A stretch of 64,000 nt of DNA, from NCBI GenBank assembly GCA_034687125.1, contig JAQGBZ010000030.1, positions 62,001 through 126,000 of the forward strand, in the 5' to 3' direction. Both the position numbers and the translations under genes were made by a program. The notes beneath the pieces were generated by a model. The model was not told where the DNA came from, did no database searches, and saw only the letters and a list, made by a program, of their open reading frames with translations. Shown here piece by piece: positions 1 to 13,300 of this stretch (positions within the stretch are counted from its first letter, which is position 1; every line of letters starts with the position of its first letter). Origin of the DNA: Neelides folsomi (Eukaryota > Arthropoda > Collembola > Neelipleona > Neelidae).

Positions 1-1692
1 ATTCTATGGTATATATTCAACTTAATTAATTTATATATATATTCATTATTCACACACATATAGGATTTGATTGATAAAGGTACTTAAGAGAGTTTCAAAA
101 ATTGTTTCACTTCCTTTCACATTCAACGAAGCAGATCACATTTTCAAAATAATATTTTAATTGAATACTCAGAAACCAAATTACTCAAGGCGTTCCATAT
201 TTAATTTCAAGTAATTATTAATTTACAAATACGGAGTTAATTTTATATATAATTTTAAAGCTTTCAGCACCATAATGTTTATATTGAATTCCAGAAAAAG
301 TCCAGCAAAAGTCAGCAAATAATTTTGTTAATTTTTAATGTTTAATTTGCATTAGCGTAAGTTTACAATAATTCTAATGCACCATAATATTATTAATCGT
401 TGTATTCTAATATCATATCTTACAATTAGTTAGTTCTTATTGAACGCTATTTAGCATGCCTAAAAATTACAGTTTTGCTATAATGAGAAAATTAAGGCAA
501 AATCCACAAAACCTTTAGTATTATATAATAATACTTGGAAAATAAGTCATAAATTGAATAGCAAACTCTTACTTCATTAATTTGGAAGCATTGGTGATTG
601 TGATCGCCTTTACAGACCCCAATATACATAAATTATATAATTAATTTATCTCTAATTTTTATACCAATCATTGTTCAATTTTTTTGCATTACTTTTAGAT
701 TTAAATTGATATATAATTTTTTATAATCAATATTTTAATATCATTTCTCGCATAATGTCAATGTTAATATTTCTACTACATAATATATTAAACTATTTAA
801 TTTATATCGCAAATCCTATGATTTTCACAATTCAATGTACAATAAATGAATATTGCATATTAAAATTATACATAGAGTATATACATAGAATCTACCAACT
901 ACAATAGAACAACCAAGCATTGTATTTTGTTCATAGAGTTCATACACATGAATGCAATACTTTAGCATTACTGATCCCTATGATCAAACAAGCTTTGCAA
1001 AACTTTTCAATGCATAAGGAATGAACGAGTGATTGAAGGGGAATTTGGAATGATTGGAGCTTGATAAATTTTCAAATAGAGTAGAATACTAAACATTTTT
1101 TATATTATTTATCAATATTGGTATATTTATTATAATTCAAAATTCAACAAAAATGAATCTAACGTCATACAGGTAATATTTAAAGTCAGACAATCGTATC
1201 TGATTAAATAAAACTTTATCAAAAATTAAATGATACCAATACAATTCCTTACTTTTAGTAAGATACTTTATATTCACTAGGTATTCATGAATATTTATAT
1301 ATTTCAACTTCGTCCTGCAAGGTCCTGCATTCAACTAATCCTAAATACCTTAAGATGTAATTAATCTGTATACATGATCACATTCAAAACTGTTCATTCA
1401 ATATGTAATTTACTGTGTGTTCAACTTTAAGAACTTTCTCTTTAAGATATTTTAGTATATTCAGTTCTTGTACATTTTAGAATATTAGACATAAAATATG
1501 TATGGAATTAATTACCCATTTAGTAATAATTTTAAATCTAATGTGTTAACATTCCATACATATTTTATATCTAATATATCATCCCATCTGTGTATCAAGT
1601 TTCATTTTCAGGTTTTTCGTTTCAGTCAACATTGGAATTTTAGGTTCGATTTACCTAATTAAATGAGATTTCAATTTAATGAAAGTGTTGCT
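1..1692. other. Non-coding AT-rich flank downstream of the NPDC1-like gene
   Basis: This stretch is very AT-rich and lies 3' of the minus-strand NPDC1-like gene. The leftward end of that gene's 3'UTR must lie here, but AATAAA-like strings are too common in this composition to choose one. The only open frame of note (1137-1334, minus) has low-complexity, AT-driven composition and matches no family I recognise. The one structured element is the short inverted repeat at 1482-1577, listed separately. Confidence 0.6.
1482..1577. repeat. Short inverted repeat, 27 bp arms
   Basis: The left arm (1482-1508) and right arm (1551-1577) are reverse complements apart from about one mismatch, around the core AAAATATGTATGGAAT. 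They are separated by about 42 bp of AT-rich sequence. This looks like a small foldback or a remnant of a miniature inverted-repeat element. No target-site duplication could be defined because the flanks are low-complexity AT. Confidence 0.6.
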
Positions 1693-4600
1693 TCAATTAT
1701 GTTCTTTGGAAGCAGCCTTTGAAGTGTTTGAAGCTTCAGGTTCCTCAATTTCAACAGTCGGGGCTTCAGGAGTTTTTCTACCCATATTCGGAGTCGCGGG
1801 AGTTGGCTCATCAGCAAACAAAGGATTCTTCACTTCCATTTCTCCAGCCTGAGATAAATGAAAAATAAATGATAAATCAGTTTGCACGAATCTTCCATCC
1901 ACCAATTAATTCTAGAAACATCATGTTTCACCCAAACCACAACACAACCAATCCTATAAGTTTCTCATGTTTACATGCAAGGCTTGCACGCAATATCAAA
2001 GGTACAATGTCAACTCGTACATTAAAGATACCTTAACTTTGAGTAAAAGTACGTAAATAAAATTTCTTAAGGATTAACAATTAATTGTTTAATCACAAAG
2101 GGAAATGTTATTAGATTTAGAAAACACTAATTACGGTTACATTATTAAGATATGGTTTGCTCAACTAATATAAAATATAAACCTATTAGTAAAGTTAAAC
2201 AAAAAACTTTTCTATTCATGTTTAAATGTCAGAGTTCAAGTCTCAACACTCAACATCATACAGTAAAGACCATGCAATTTTTTGCGTATTTGCTATATTT
2301 TTAGTTCAAGTGGGGGAACGAGAAAGCAAAGGAGAATTTTTGAAGTGTATGAAATGTTTTGAATAAAAGATGTTCCACTTTCACAAGAATAGTCGAAATT
2401 GGAATTTAATTTAAATGAAATTGAATCTGCAAAAGAAGGCTTAAGGAAATCCCCATGTCAAAAGAAATTTGATGAGCTTAATAAAGTTTCTTTTGTCAGG
2501 ATCTATTAATACTAAAATACTAACATCTACAGAACTACATATTATGAATCGCCTACTTATATTACATTAGCTCCTTCCATTAGACCTACTTTTAGTACAT
2601 GCTTTGTATTTTTCAAAATTGGGAAATGGGAATTGTTACCGGTGCAAGTCCAGGGCATTCATAGACGGTGTAATCTCCTTCCTCGTCATTGTCATCTTCG
2701 CTTTCCACGTCAGAAGCTCCGCCTTCCTGCTGTTCACCTGCGACGTTGGTTTTCTGAAGAGCCGCCATTTGTTGCTTCTGGTGTTGGTAATGGTACATGT
2801 GAGCGGACTGTGCCAATTTCCGATCTCCTCCACTTGGACTCACATCTTTGCTCGGCCCTGTCACCCCATAAGCTGGATAATCCACATCCGCCGTCGCCTT
2901 AATTCTTTCATGGATCCTTTAAACAATTTTTAATTTAAATGCTAATTCCCACAATTTCCATTCAAGTTTCCTTTCGCTAAAACCATTAACAGTCACAGTT
3001 TAAACTCTCATGAAAAACCTTAAGTTTACGTCAATAACGTCAACATACGATTTTAATCGATTTTAATTACAGTTCCTTTTAAAACATTAGGATTTTATTT
3101 TACGAGACATTTACGATTTTTAATTATGAGATTTTATCTCTCTTTCATTCTTTTTTATAGATCAATTATAAAGAAACTGCAAACTTACTTATACCAACAA
3201 ATCCCTGCGGCAATGATCGCAACGACAGACGCAGCTCCGCAGGCCGCAACGAGAGCTAATGGGAAAGTAAAGGGCAAAGGTCAGAATCCATTGTTTGAGG
3301 AAAGAAAAAGGTAAAATCGATCCATTTTTCTTAATTCATCCTTATTACGACATTCCACGATTCTCCGACATGATTTGGAAAGACTAACCAAGCTTATAGA
3401 CTTCAAAAGATCCATTTTCTCCAAGAGCCCGGGCGACGCTATCCGATTGCTCAACACCATGAGCCGAGGATTGAATGTTGTTCTGAATGGGAACAGGATG
3501 GAAGTCGGATTCTCCTCCTCTTTGGCTCTTCTTCATTGGTTGGAAGTTGGGAGGAGAATTCCGTTCCTCATTCACCGAATCTTTTTCCTCTCCAGATGTT
3601 GGCAAATTCTGTTGCACGTCGAGGTCGGGGCTTTCGTTCCCTCTCTCATTCCTCATCTCCTCCGGATCGGGGAAGGCGGAATCGGGGAGGTAAAAGCGAA
3701 CGTCGGAGGGTTTATAGGCAAATTGTCGTGGAAGGTTTGCCAGGGCAGCCTTAGCGATGACCTCGTCCTGGGCAAGTCCATGCAAATAGTCGACCTGGGA
3801 TGAGTCGAGGTCAAAGTCCGTGTACAGAGGCTTGTTGCTCCCTAAATAGAGATCGGGGGAGCCGAGTGACGCCAGGCGGTCGATGATTCCTTCTTCATCC
3901 TCTTGATCGAAATCTATTCATTTTGAAACAAATAATTGATGAAACGAGGTGCTTTCATGTTATCCAATTCCCATTAATTTTAAATTACACACGGAGTCTT
4001 TAGTTAGAGACTGCATCGTATCGTATGAAACTGTATAGAATGAAACTGTTTCGGGGGTATTATTCCCTTGTGGCAGATCGGTTTGTTACACGATCAGATG
4101 AAATTTGATAAGATAAGCTTTTTTCTCAATAAGGTTTTTTAATATAACTATTGCAATTTTGATATGAATGGTGAAGCCCTATAGCCTTTAAAATTGAAGT
4201 CAATGAATGCCTTTGATAAAAACTTATTTTCATTTTATATTTTCAGCTATGACCGTAATTTATCGAAATTTTCTGTTTTTTTCTTTGTGTATTTTATTTA
4301 CTTTGTACTTTTATTGCTCTTTTACTGTTGTCACGAATGCCACAATCTGCAATTCATCTTCTAACGTATTGAATCTAGAAATTTCAAATTTCTGTGTACT
4401 ATTGTTAAATGGAAGAAAATAAATTAAGTTTTTGTTTGTTTGCATTTGGCATTGTCATTTCCAATAAATTATAAATTATTTATTAATTTTGTAGATTTTC
4501 TTTTGATGTATTATATAATGAAAAAAACCTCAGGTTTGGTCGATTTTAAATTTTAAAAAGTTATATTCATCATCATCAGTATTATTACATTTTTCGTTCC

Positions 4601-5298
4601 TCACTCTCCCGATTGGTCCAAAGTATTGCAAAAATACATAAACACTTTTAGTATGTAGGGCTGTATACCTGTAATAACGATAAGTTTTTTACCTACTGTA
4701 TGAAGAATATACCTAATATATATACAGATACCTAATATACAATATACCTAATACACCTTTGTACTATCAGAACAGTAATTTTATTTTAAATTTTGTGATA
4801 AATGAACGTGAATTTCATTTTATTTCCCATAAAAAGATCATGAAAAAGAATAGCCATTACCCTTTGCCCTATTGTGTAGTCTACAGTAGATTCGTTAACG
4901 CATTTGCAATTAAAAATATAATACCAGAGTACGTGATGATTTTGCAACAAAACCCTTTAAAATCTGAAATATGGTGCGTAAGAATAAAGGGGACTTATTT
5001 GATTAGAAAAAGTACTTGATATTTATGTAGGTATACCACATTACTTAAATGCTAAAAAGCTAAAATACAACGTTATGTATTACGACATATTGCATCTGGC
5101 AAAGATAATTTCCTTCATTTTGCATCTCACTTGCTTTCTGATGGCCCTTATAAAATGATTTGGCAAACAATTGAATACTAAAATGAAAATAAAAAAAGAA
5201 TCCAAACCTCTGTAAGGAGCCGAATTGGCAGCCAAAGCAGCTCCAAGTAAAATGAAAATTCCTAAGAATCCAACTGATGATGAGTGTTTTGAAGACAT
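1693..5298 (-). CDS. NPDC1: NPDC1 / CAB-1-like single-pass neuronal membrane protein
   Basis: Five coding exons on the minus strand: 5208-5298, 3389-3913, 3189-3255, 2640-2904 and 1693-1848, giving 1104 nt and 367 aa. All junctions keep frame and use GT/AG. Seen: an N-terminal signal peptide (residues 1 to about 25, hydrophobic core GFLGIFILLGAALA), an acidic ectodomain encoded mainly by one 525-nt exon, and a transmembrane helix at about 205-225 (ALVAACGAASVVAIIAAGIC). The cytoplasmic tail carries the family signature KLAQSAHMYHYQHQKQQM followed by YTVYECPGLAP and GEMEVKNPLF. Known for the family: vertebrate NPDC1 is a neural protein linked to vesicles or late endosomes and to neuronal differentiation, and worm CAB-1 acts with AEX-3 in synaptic function. 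Inferred: the same type I topology and a neural role here. The start was chosen because it gives the signal peptide and its exon joins the acidic exon in frame (G plus AT making Asp). The first intron has a weak donor, GTTTGG. Exon 2 is noticeably more GC-rich than its surroundings. Confidence 0.92.
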
Positions 5299-8200
5299 TC
5301 TTAAATGCTTTCTCCTTCTTCAACAGCTGCTTTTGAATCTTCTGATGGAATGCACAATTTCCACTCACTGGGAATTCTTCTTCTTTATTTGATGGTTGAA
5401 GAGGAAGGTATAAGCATTGGCGTTTTTGGATCCCTTCAGGGTCCTTCGATGGATGATCTGAATGACAGCGACGCCTGAAGATGCGAATCCAGATGATCCC
5501 ACAATGCTGAATGAAACTCTTCTTTCACTTCTGGGCAAAAGCGAGATTCTTCCTCCCGATTTTGCGATTCGCGAAACAGTAACTGGATGGGTTAATCAAT
5601 ACGATGAAGGAAAGTAGGGATGAGGAAGGCGGCCATTGAGGAACGACATGTTCCCACTCAAATCCTACCTTGCAATAACAGACAATTCAAATTGGATAAC
5701 TTTTATCTGTTTAAATATTTTTAAATAATAAACCGTCTGTTCAAACATACAAGGTCATTTTTTATATCAATGTACGTGTACGTTTAACATTCAATTGTGC
5801 CAAATAAAGAAATCTTTGTTAATTTAATACAATTACAAAATAAATTTTAAAATACAATATTTAAGAACCAACTCCAATGATCATTTCTCATATGAATTCT
5901 CACTAATTCCAAAATTAAAAAATTATATAAATTCATAAAAATTAATGTCATTATGTAATTTAAGCAATATTATATAAATAAAATTCAATCATAATTTAAA
6001 AAATTTAGTTTTAACATCTCAATAACATTTCATTGATTCCATCATTAAATAAGGAAATTTTGATGATATTTAAAATGGCGGGTTTGGATTAAATAAACTC
6101 ACCAAAATTTAAGTCCGGTAGTCGGATTGCATCACTACACAACTTTGGTTTCACATTGAGAATGGGAAAAGGAACAGGTCGTAGGAAAGACGAAAGAAAG
6201 TCTGGGCGTGCGGGAAAGGATCCTTTTTGGCTATTTAATCAATTTCCTCAACGTCATTCCCTTCCCACCATCCCACTTCAACTCTTTCACTTTCTGCATA
6301 CTTGGCAAAAACCGGGGAAGACTGGGAAAATAAACCTTATGTGCTCCGTTGGTTGTAAAATCCGAGGAGTTGAAAAGGACCCGAGTTCACAAATAAAAGC
6401 TATTGAATAGAGAGTGAACGAGTTGGTCATTCACATCCTCCATTTAATGGAAAGAGAAATGAAGCCATCCGTCAGTAAATTTTATATCCTCCCTTTCCTT
6501 GTATTATGTTTGTTCTCTGGAACAGGAGCAATGTGGTCAAAATGGATATCCTATTCTGGCTAATAAGCTTGTCAAGTCTATCTCCAATTCATTAAGTTCT
6601 AACCAATAGTTTACCGCACGAATATGAAGAATGGGAAAAGCTTCTGTTCCAATTGCTACAATGCTTAAAATAACAGATGACACAGATGATGGCTAAATAA
6701 TTTCATTCTAACTAAATGGAAGTATTAAGCATTAAGCTGAATAAATGTGAACTTATTAAGTTTTTCCGTTCGTATTATTTCGTATTAGCATGCATATCTA
6801 AAATAAGTATGTATAATATGCTTTTATTTTGCATAAGTGTTTAAGGATTATATGTAATAGTAGGAAGGATACATTCTATACTACCATATTAGGTTTATTT
6901 ATTTATTAAATGTTGTATATATATCATATTTTTACCTTTGTTGATGACGTATACTGTACAGATTTTCTTTTCGTATATACCATATTATATAGTGTATGCA
7001 ACTTGCAATATGTACAGTAGAATTGTAGAATTTTATTTAGATTAGGATACAGAAGAGAGAAAATTGATGTAGCAGGATAATTTTGAATAAATACCATGTC
7101 ATATCTTTATCAAACTATACGACTTGAGAAGTGGAAATACCTCATTTACGTAATCAAAAATATGAAAAAGGAGAATTATCGATGAAATTTTTAATGTATC
7201 CTATATGCTAATAATTACATTTATAAATACATAAAAATACGTATAAAAGGATTTAAGGATGCATACATACTTAATATAATAAATGTACTAGAGTACACAT
7301 GCGAATTTATAAATGAATTATTTTTATGAAAGGAGTTAAGAATTTATATGATTTTATTGTGCTTGAAATAATGTGGTTTGAAACCAGATAAAGTGTTATT
7401 GGCATTGGGGCATGCAGGCAGGTAGCTGGTAGATTTTTATTTAATGAAGCGGGTAGGTTCATCCATTCTCCATGAATAAATACTATCAATAATGTAACAA
7501 GTTTATTATGCTGTAGAGATTAACGGTCTATAAATGCCATTCTCAGCATCACAACATAAACATGGAATATACCTATGTATGGTATATACCATATGCAATA
7601 AATAATACGCCATTCAAAAATCCCCGAGTATTCTTACGATTAATTATTATATAATTGTGAAGGAAACGGATAACATTTTGTATTGTTTCTACTCTTGTAC
7701 GTATTTGTAATAGAATATTGCTAATGACCTTATGGGCAGAGCTATAAAAAGCTGATAAATAACACTTGAATCCTTTAATTGTAGAAGATTTAATTTCAAT
7801 GAACATGAGAAAATGTATGTAACCATACAGTGTAGTATAGCAATTACATAATTATAGTTCATTCCAATAAACAAAAGCAAAGTGTCTGAGTTTTAAAATT
7901 CGCAGAAAAATTTACATAAGGTAACAATGTAAATTTTTCTGCGAATTTTAAAATTCAGACACTACTTGTTGGAATGAACTATAGGATATGAAGTATACAC
8001 GAAAAACAAAAAAATGATATCAAGAAACAGTAAAGGGGATATGAAGAAAGTTGTGAGGATGAAGCATGAATGAGAATTAGAGATGAAACTTTATTGATCC
8101 ATTTCTATTTTTACACAAGTAATTTACTCTCTTCCTAATTGGACCCCAACTCCTTGAGCTGAAGTAATTTGATTTATCTCCATATTTCATCAATTTCCCC

Positions 8201-10350
8201 TCATACTCATACATTTAAGAGAATTGCATTTATTATATTAAAAAATAGTTTTTTTTAAATATTTTAGTATATCATCCGTTTTCTCTACTATTATATACTA
8301 CCAATTTATACAACTGTACTGCTGTATTAATACTATTTATATTGATTGATTGCGATTGACTATGTATCAAAGTATCATATTTATTTTATTTATACATTAT
8401 TACATTTAAGTTAAATTCAACAAAAATTTCGTTGAAAACTTACATTTTTTTAAATACTTAATTTTCAATAAATATAAAATGCTTACAAAGTAGACTGATT
8501 GTACTACACGTGTTAGTAAATACAAATACCTACATATAAGTAGGTAGATAATATGTTTTATGTATGTATGTATGCAATTAATATTTATTATGCTTTCACT
8601 TTCACTAACAATAAGTGCTTATGGGCATGGGCTTATGGGAAATAAATGACAATGAATTAAGATCTATTTTCATGAATTCAACTTATTATTATGTTCATAG
8701 AAAATACAAAACTAGTTCTTATCATTTACTTGATCATTACGTTAAAATATAATATATTATGCATACTTAAATAGACATTAAAATTAGCTAAACATTTTAA
8801 TTAATTGTATCAAGTCTTACTCCATTTGACATTTGAGCACATCATATTTAAAACATTCAATTAAAATTAATTTCACATCCACATCTTTGATCCATACACA
8901 ACTTCCCGTGTTCATACAATTCATTGTTCCTAATTTAATTAAAACGCAAATAATACAAGTATGCTATTTATATTTAATATGTATGCTCAAAGTCAGTGAG
9001 GCAATTAATTATCCCAAACGTTCACGATAAAAGCAATCATTCAACTTGGACACAGTATACAATATATTAGAGAATAGGCATTTGCATAAAATTATTTACA
9101 AGACTGTCAATTAATTCTCATATAACATTTGTAAAAATCGTTATCATATAAGCGTTATATAAAACTTTGGACTACAAGAAATGAATCGATTGCTTTAAAA
9201 TCTAATGAGAAGTGAAATAAAGCAAATTAAAGGGAACAGCCTTCAGGTTTAACTTGTAAATAAATCATCGATTAAAAAAGTCACCGCCTTTATATCTAAA
9301 ATATCTACATATTATTTCATTTAGTGCTTGTATTATTTATCCAGTAAATTGATATTAAGCCATACTTATCTCATTATTAGTTACAATTAGGAGTAAAATA
9401 CGCTACAATTTAAAAGTATGTTTATGAAATATATACCTTATTTACAAATATTATTTATAAGAATATTTATCATTATAAATTACTAATAAAAGGCAACGAA
9501 TTCAATTCAATTTAATATTTCATCATTATGTGTATGATTATTGCGTGCCGTTAAATATTTACTAAAAAATAATTATAAAAATAATTAGAAGTGATTATCG
9601 TAATCAATTACTAGGCTTATTACACTTACAAATAGTTAATTATTTTAAATTAATAATATCTAAAAGTTCAACAAGTGTTAATTATCGAGCTAGATTTAAC
9701 TAAAGAAATCCATTTGAAAAGATGTAAAACATGAATGAATCAGAACATTTAAACCCAAGGATTCAGAGATATCTCTTATTACATATTTTACACATTACTT
9801 ACATCCTGCATAGAGAGATATGCAGGGAGTTTTAGTATACCCATAAAAATTCATTGCAATGTTTGAGAGTAAAAAACGTTAAAATTCACTTTAAAGATGA
9901 CACAACCATCCGAGCACAATTCCAGTGAGTGTTAGTAAAATTGAGGAAAATTATAACAATAATGAATTCTTTGAAATAGGCCACACTTATTTTTTAAAAA
10001 ACATCTTAAAAGATTTTGATACATTGAACAAAATACAAAGGAATCAACATAACTCCAGGTACAAAATAAGGGTGAGAATGAGGAAATGTGTTAAAAATTC
10101 CTTTACTTTTCATTGGTCTACTCAAAAAGGGGAAATTGGCCAGACTCTGCACAAATGTACAAATCTAAATTTAGTCCACAAAAGCCAACGGCATGTGTGT
10201 AAATGAAACGGAAGTAAAAAAGAAAAATGCAGAGCTGACGTCAATAAAATAGTCGATTTGGAATATTCATAGAGCCATATGCTAAACAAATAACAAGGAA
10301 AAGAAATAAAATTCAACTAGACACTGGACAAAGGCTCATTCAACCTTTTT
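5299..10350. other. Intergenic: NPDC1-like 5' region and downstream flank of Cip4
   Basis: About 5 kb without a supportable gene. The part next to the NPDC1-like start (about 5299-5640) is less AT-rich than the rest. On the minus strand it probably holds the 5'UTR and core promoter, including short upstream ATGs and an initiator-like TCATTC near 5460. The right end must carry the Cip4 3'UTR, but no convincing AATAAA stands out near its stop codon. Open frames such as 6156-6410 and 9925-10206 (plus) match no family I recognise and look like chance. A long inverted repeat at 7853-7983 is listed separately. Confidence 0.55.
7853..7983. repeat. Long inverted repeat (foldback/MITE-like), arms about 60 bp
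   Basis: The left arm (about 7853-7917) runs from TATAGTTCATTCCAA through GTGTCTGAGTTTTAAAATTCG to TTTACAT. The right arm (about 7927-7983) is its reverse complement with a few mismatches and small indels near AACAAAAGCAA. The loop is only about 9 bp (7918-7926). As RNA this would fold into a long hairpin. It has the shape of a MITE or foldback element, or of a palindrome made by inverted duplication. It lies in intergenic DNA with no gene nearby that it obviously regulates. Confidence 0.85.
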
Positions 10351-13300
10351 TTAACAATTTGGATAGAGACTGATTTTAACGTAAGATGTAGGAACAAATC
10401 CTTCTTCAAGGGAATTTTGCCTTCGAACACGCGTCCACCCATCACCTTGATCAAGTTCAACTACGAATAACTGTTCATGATCGGCCATTGGTATACTCCC
10501 TTCTGAAGTGGCTATATAGTAAAAAAAATTAAGTTATTATGCTGTTAAATAAGTAAATAAAGCTAGATTGAACTAGATAGATTAATAATAATGTAATTTA
10601 TTTATTAAAAATAGAGCAAGTAAGCAAATCGAATTAAAAAATTGATAGATCACATACGCGTACCTTCAAATGGATACAACGCTTCACAAGTTCCAAGGAC
10701 TGGGAGAGGATCTGAATCGTAGTCATATTGACTATCAGCATCAATGTGCTCAAAGTCTGAATCTGGGAGGCTCGCGTGAGACGTGCTGATACCTGACTCA
10801 GGACTGTTTGAAGATCTAACAGGAAACAGTGAAGAAAAAAGAACCAAATTTTAAATTAACGACACGTTAAGATTTGCAAGTTATTGTAAAAAAATAATAT
10901 TTAGTTAAACAGATATTGCGCAAAAAGAATTGTTAATAGAAATTGAAAAATAGCTTTTTAACTAACCCGTAAGCATACCCATGAGAAGGAAGCGGAGTTC
11001 CCGGTGCAGACGCTCTGTGGTTATTTTGACTCAGATCGGATGCACTTCTGCTGAGTGACTCATCGGACCCACTGCTCCTGTTCTGAGAGTTCCGAATACC
11101 ATTTTGGTTATTCCCTTGGTTGTTATGATTCTGTGGCATGTCCATGTCAGCCAAATAATTTTGGTATTTTTGCAAGTCTAGTTGGAGTCTCGAGAGACGT
11201 GACGTGCTCTCACGGAGTTGTCCTTCGATGGCCATTGGGTCTCCAAGTTCAGGACTTCCTTGGTAAACTGATTGCAACCGAATTAATCCGTCCCTGAAAT
11301 CAATAAATGTCATTTTTACTGTTTCTCGTAAAAGTTTATCTAATACTATGTTGTAACATTGAAGCTTGAAGGCCAGGATTGTTCGTGTTTGATGACAGTT
11401 AATGATTTAAACATTAAATCGACCAGAGTTTTAGGGGACAGTATATCCAGATATTTTACATAAGAACAATTTGTAATTACTTGACGGCATTTTCTTGTTG
11501 GATCTTCCCTGAAAATTCGTCTGTTTTTTGCTGTAACTTTTTCCTTCTCTGGTTTGGTGGGAGTTCTGAATAATCATCTCGCCCATCGGCTCCAGCTCCA
11601 GGCTAATCAAATCCATGATTTATTATTCCAATTCAATAGTAATTGGCACTTTGAAGGTGTGATTATTATTTCTTTATCAACCCCATACCTTGCTATTACT
11701 AAAAATGCCAAAGAGACCGGATCGCTTCTTCATTTTGCCAGAGGTGAGGGTTCCTTTGATTGTGAGGATGTGGCCATCTGGTCTGCTTGTTCCATGACCG
11801 TTGCTCTGAATGGCAGGAGCTTCTCCACATTTAATGGCACTCAAATCTTCAAATGGGAAATCTTCAGGCGGCTGGAACCCGGATTTAAATCTCTCGATCA
11901 CTAGAGTTGAATCCTTCAAAGATACAAATCTCTCGTCAAACTCTTGTGAATAAAAAAACTCTTAGCCAACATTAGTCAAATAAAGATGAAGCATAAATGG
12001 ATAATGATACTGGATCATAAATTCATCACATTTTATATATACACCATATCAAATAATATCACGAATAAAAAATGATGGATTTCACTTACAGCTTTATCAT
12101 CGATTTCATTCGCTATTCGGAGTATTTCGTCTAAGCATTTATTGATAATAGGATAGACGCTTTTTTCGAGTTCGCCGCCTTGCCTCATGTTATTCTTAAT
12201 ACATTTTATTCGCTTCTCGTCCAATTCTTGGAACCCTTGGAACACTGATGGCATCAATATCTTATAATAGCTATTCTGAATCTCATTCGCTTTGTCCAAC
12301 TGAAAAAAAAGGAAATTGCACAAGTTAGCACACCAATCATAAAGGTTCAAGAGAGTTTATTCTTACTTTAGCTTAGGTTATACAATATCATATAGCACAA
12401 AATCCTATTTTGAGATTAGGTATTATGCACACACAAAGAATTTGAAAGAATTGTAATGGTGGTTTTCTTAAATAATAATTTTTCATGGTTTTTTCAACCC
12501 GCGACCCAGAAAGTCTCAACCGTAGAATACGGATAGTTTTAACACAAAGTAAATACGATAAGTTTATATAGAAAAAATACAAAGTACGTAATACGTATCT
12601 TTAATTTATCAGCATGATAAGAAAGATAATGAACTAATAAACCAAAGGGTTTAGATTTTTAAAATCCAACGGAAGACTCTAGTAATATAAAAACTATATC
12701 TTATCCAAAGAACCCAATTCTTCATTTTTAGATGGCCAACCACCGTGACTTTTGACTCATTCACATTCAATTCAACAATTTTGAAAAGATCTCTCAGCTC
12801 ATAACAATAAAGTTGGAGTCAAATCGTGAGAGTAAGAAATTTTAGTATCAATTATTACCTGATTGGCATATTCCTTTTTACTGTCTTCGCACTGCTGAGA
12901 TTTGTACAGACTTTGAAGTCTTTGTTTCTCTACTTCTGCTCTCGATAAATTCAAATCCGCATCTGCTCTTTGAAAACTATCCAAGGCTTTCTCCGATTCA
13001 CGAAACGACTTCTCATAATTTTTCTTCGATCGGTCCAAGTTGGCCACTTGGTTGTTGAGGTTCACTTGATGGCGATATCCTTCAGCCAATTGTCTCTTCT
13101 TTTCATCTTTAAACTCCTTCACTCTCGCAAAGACGTCTTTGATGACAATACCAGACAAGGACTCTGCTATTACTTCATGTTGTCCCGCCAAATCATTCAC
13201 TTCGTTCAACATGTCCTTGAACGCCTTACATGATGTGAACCTAAAATTAATTTAAAATAAACATTGTTATAATATTTGTATTATATATAATAAGTTATTA

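Noticed and set aside
1137-1334. 65-codon minus-strand frame left of the NPDC1-like gene
   Set aside because: It has a Tyr/Ile/Lys-rich composition typical of AT-rich non-coding DNA and no family match.
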